DNA of 8,319 nucleotides from contig CAYRYU010000174.1 in NCBI GenBank assembly GCA_964428355.1, positions 1-8,319 on the forward strand, written 5' to 3'. The stretch comes from CAYRYU01 sp964428355. GTDB lineage: Bacteria > Muiribacteriota > Ozemobacteria > Ozemobacterales > Ozemobacteraceae. The notes beneath the pieces are model-generated. The model had not been told where the DNA came from and ran no database searches. It was given only the letters and a program-made list of their open reading frames with translations. This document shows, in pieces, positions 7,317 to 8,319 of the stretch (position 1 is the stretch's first letter; the number at the start of each line of letters is the position of its first letter). Position numbers and translations under genes: made by a program.

Positions 7317-7354
7317 AAAAAGGCGCAGGCTCCAAGGAGCCTGCGCCTTTTTTT
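7317..7354. terminator. Bidirectional intrinsic terminator between convergent genes
   Basis: A perfect 13-bp stem AGGCGCAGGCTCC / GGAGCCTGCGCCT (7321-7333 and 7336-7348) with AA between the arms (the real loop is presumably four bases). It is followed by seven T (7348-7354) for plus-strand transcripts and preceded by AAAAA (7317-7321), which reads as a T-run on the minus strand. It lies 38 bases after the pyk stop and just beyond the stop of the minus-strand gene, so it serves both. Confidence 0.95.
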
Positions 7355-7366
7355 GAAAACCGGGGG

Positions 7367-7840
7367 TTATTTTCCGCCGACCTTCCGGAAGTGACCCTTA
7401 ACATGGGTTCCGTCGCTGGTGTAGTGACCAGTCACGAAGGTCTTGCCTTTCTTTCCGGTGACAGCCTGCTTGATGGCGACTCCGCCGTCCATGACCTTGT
7501 TCTGGATCTTGTCCCCGGTCTTGACGAGGGCTTTCTTCGCATTCCCGATCATGCCAGGACCGCTGATGGGGTTGGGAAGAGTCCGGAGGTGGCCCTTAAC
7601 GTGGGTTCCGTTGCTGTTGTAGTGTCCCGAAACGAAGGTGGTGTTCTGTTTTCCCGTGACCTTCTTCTTCGCCTTGATCGCGGCATCCATTGCCCCGTTC
7701 TGTGCCCCATCGACAACCTTCACGATCGCCTTCTTGGCCTTCGAAACCGGACAAGCTCCCTGGTTGGAAGAGCCCGCAAAAACCGGAGAAACCAACAGGG
7801 CACCAGCCACCACCACCGAAGCCAGAATTCCACTTTTCAT
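7367..7840 (-). CDS. Small secreted protein built of two 54-residue repeats
   Basis: 157 residues. The start at 7840 has GGAGGG six bases upstream (7852-7847). The N-terminus is a signal peptide (MKSGILASVVVAGALLVSPVFA, likely cut after Ala22), so the product is periplasmic or secreted. The mature part is basic. Two ungapped 54-residue repeats, 35-88 and 101-154, are identical at 31 of 54 positions by my count. Each has an amphipathic helical first half (AKK-[AI/AL]-VK..D..QN..MD...) and a second half VTGK...TFV[ST]GHY.S[ND]GTHVKGH[LF]R. The last part resembles a short 'GYxRxDGTxVxxHxR' motif common in small bacterial secreted proteins of unknown function. One Cys remains in the mature chain (Cys30). 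It stands alone, driven by a predicted sigma-54 promoter and closed by the shared terminator. I cannot assign a function. Confidence 0.92.
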   Translation of the reverse strand: MKSGILASVVVAGALLVSPVFAGSSNQGACPVSKAKKAIVKVVDGAQNGAMDAAIKAKKKVTGKQNTTFVSGHYNSNGTHVKGHLRTLPNPISGPGMIGNAKKALVKTGDKIQNKVMDGGVAIKQAVTGKKGKTFVTGHYTSDGTHVKGHFRKVGGK

Positions 7841-7880
7841 CTTATTCCCTCCGTTTTATTATTTTGTTTGGCAGGGTTAA

Positions 7881-7896
7881 CGCAATACCCGTGCCA
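7881..7896 (-). promoter_or_regulatory. Predicted sigma-54 (-24/-12) promoter of the small secreted protein gene
   Basis: Minus-strand TGGCACGGGTATTGCG matches the RpoN consensus TGGCAC-N5-TTGC[AT] at every position but the last. The invariant GG and GC doublets are separated by the required ten bases. Initiation is expected near 7870, giving a leader of about 30 bases with the GGAGGG ribosome site at its end. Sigma-54 promoters need an enhancer-binding activator, usually bound 80-200 bases upstream, here about 7950-8070. Confidence 0.8.
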
Positions 7897-8061
7897 GACG
7901 GCTAGATCCTCTGAAACTGCCTTAAATAAAGGGTTTAGGCCAAAGCGGCCTTGTTTCCCTACCCCCGATTGCCGAACCCCAATCAGAAACCATGCCCAAC
8001 TTTTGTCAAAAGGGGTTGAAATCCAACGTTCCAGATCCCCGAAACGTTTGGGAATTTTACC
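7897..8061. other. Non-coding leader region with palindromes
   Basis: No credible gene; the minus-strand frame covering 8316-7837 would extend over the sigma-54 promoter and the repeat array and looks random. Visible structures: AGGCC-AAAGC-GGCCT (7937-7951); a 13-base palindrome CTTTTG-T-CAAAAG (8000-8012); and CCCGAAACGTTTGGG (8038-8052), which has an AAACGTTT core and one mismatched pair. The last two sit at enhancer distance from the sigma-54 promoter and are candidate activator sites. Confidence 0.45.
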
Positions 8062-8154
8062 GGGGACACTAAATCGGGGACATGAGAATCTTTTCTCCGA
8101 AAAGATTCTCATGTCCCCAATTTTAATGTCCCCAATTAAATGTCCCAATTTATA
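8062..8154. repeat. GGGGACA/TGTCCCC array around a perfect 19-bp inverted repeat
   Basis: GGGGACA occurs at 8062-8068 and 8076-8082; its complement TGTCCCC at 8112-8118 and 8127-8133, and a shortened TGTCCC at 8141-8146. Units recur every 14-15 bases with A/T-rich spacers on both sides. In the centre, GGGGACATGAGAATCTTTT (8076-8094) is perfectly complementary to 8100-8118 across a five-base loop CTCCG; after one mismatch, four more pairs form (8071-8074 with 8120-8123). It lies between two divergent genes, so it is not placed as a gene-end terminator, and no long T-run follows. It resembles dispersed intergenic repeats of the REP/MITE kind; no transposase is in the window. Confidence 0.85.
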
Positions 8155-8164
8155 GGTCGGCCAA

Positions 8165-8193
8165 TTTTGGAATTTCGGGTTCGCGTGTATAAT
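8165..8193 (+). promoter_or_regulatory. Possible sigma-70 promoter for the right-edge gene
   Basis: A perfect TATAAT at 8188-8193 lies 17 bases after TTTTGG (8165-8170), a weak -35. Initiation would be near 8200, about 34 bases before the ATG at 8234. The -10 box overlaps an in-frame ATG at 8192, so the two readings exclude each other. Confidence 0.45.
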
Positions 8194-8233
8194 GGCGGAA
8201 GTGGTGAATCTCCCCCCTAAGAGAGAGAAGCGA

Positions 8234-8319
8234 ATGAAATACCCGGACAAGAAATTCTTCATCAGGATCTTTTTGATGATCCTGGTCCCTTTCCTGGGTT
8301 TCGTATGCTTTGCCACGCT
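8234..8319 (+). CDS. N-terminus of an exported or membrane protein, cut by window edge
   Basis: 28 complete codons are visible, with no stop before the right edge. The protein begins with a charged stretch (MKYPDKKFFIR) followed by a hydrophobic run IFLMILVPFLGFVCFA, typical of a signal peptide or first membrane segment; an Ala28-like cleavage near 'CFA' is possible. Only a weak purine-rich ribosome site (GAGAGAAG, 8223-8230) precedes the ATG. An in-frame ATG at 8192 would add 14 residues (MAEVVNLPPKREKR) but overlaps the TATAAT box and has no Shine-Dalgarno sequence, so 8234 is preferred. Nothing can be said of function. It is divergent from the small secreted protein gene. Confidence 0.65.
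   Translation, partial: MKYPDKKFFIRIFLMILVPFLGFVCFAT

Noticed and set aside
8062..8154. Insertion sequence end or intrinsic terminator
   Set aside because: No transposase gene, no target duplication that I can see, no T-run after the stem, and it lies between divergent genes.
7391..8155. Plus-strand open frame of 254 codons opposite the small secreted protein gene
   Set aside because: Antisense to a gene with signal peptide, ribosome site and internal repeats; continues through obvious non-coding repeats.
7837..8316. Minus-strand open frame of 159 codons upstream of the small secreted protein
   Set aside because: It would run over the right-edge gene, the inverted-repeat array and the sigma-54 promoter, and its sequence has no recognisable features.

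Overview
The window comes from a moderately GC-rich Gram-negative bacterium. Evidence is two lipoprotein signal peptides (lipoboxes LQGC and LVGC), other exported proteins, strong Shine-Dalgarno sequences, a textbook -24/-12 sigma-54 promoter and a standard bacterial pyruvate kinase. Nothing here fixes the lineage. A deltaproteobacterial-type or candidate-phylum environmental organism would fit, but that is a guess.

Layout. Positions 5499 down to 1 (minus strand) hold three co-directional genes for exported proteins: a FecR-domain protein with a long helical C-terminal half (5499-3871), a large multidomain lipoprotein with Ig-like and FN3-like modules and seven propeller-type repeats (3702-1168), and a second lipoprotein that runs off the left edge (1166-1). 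The last two are one nucleotide apart and probably translationally coupled. The first two are separated by a tandem repeat of about 60 bp that can fold into hairpins. Positions 5500-5866 are a divergent intergenic region with four ACGTT(T)GCC direct repeats that run into a sigma-70-type promoter for pyruvate kinase (5867-7282, plus). A bidirectional intrinsic terminator (7317-7354) separates pyk from a convergent gene for a small secreted protein made of two 54-residue repeats (7840-7367, minus), which has a sigma-54 promoter. Positions 7897-8233 are a second divergent intergenic region with palindromes and a GGGGACA/TGTCCCC inverted-repeat array around a perfect 19-bp stem. A plus-strand gene starting with a signal peptide or membrane segment enters at 8234 and leaves at the right edge.

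Function. pyk is housekeeping glycolysis; its cation-site signature is mostly of the K+-independent type. The three-gene minus-strand cluster looks like a cell-envelope or surface module of unknown job: an exported FecR/coiled-coil protein plus two lipoproteins with glycine-rich tethers. No known defence, CRISPR or mobile system is visible. The most unusual items are the repeat structures in the non-coding gaps, the sigma-54-driven duplicated secreted protein and the lipoprotein cluster.
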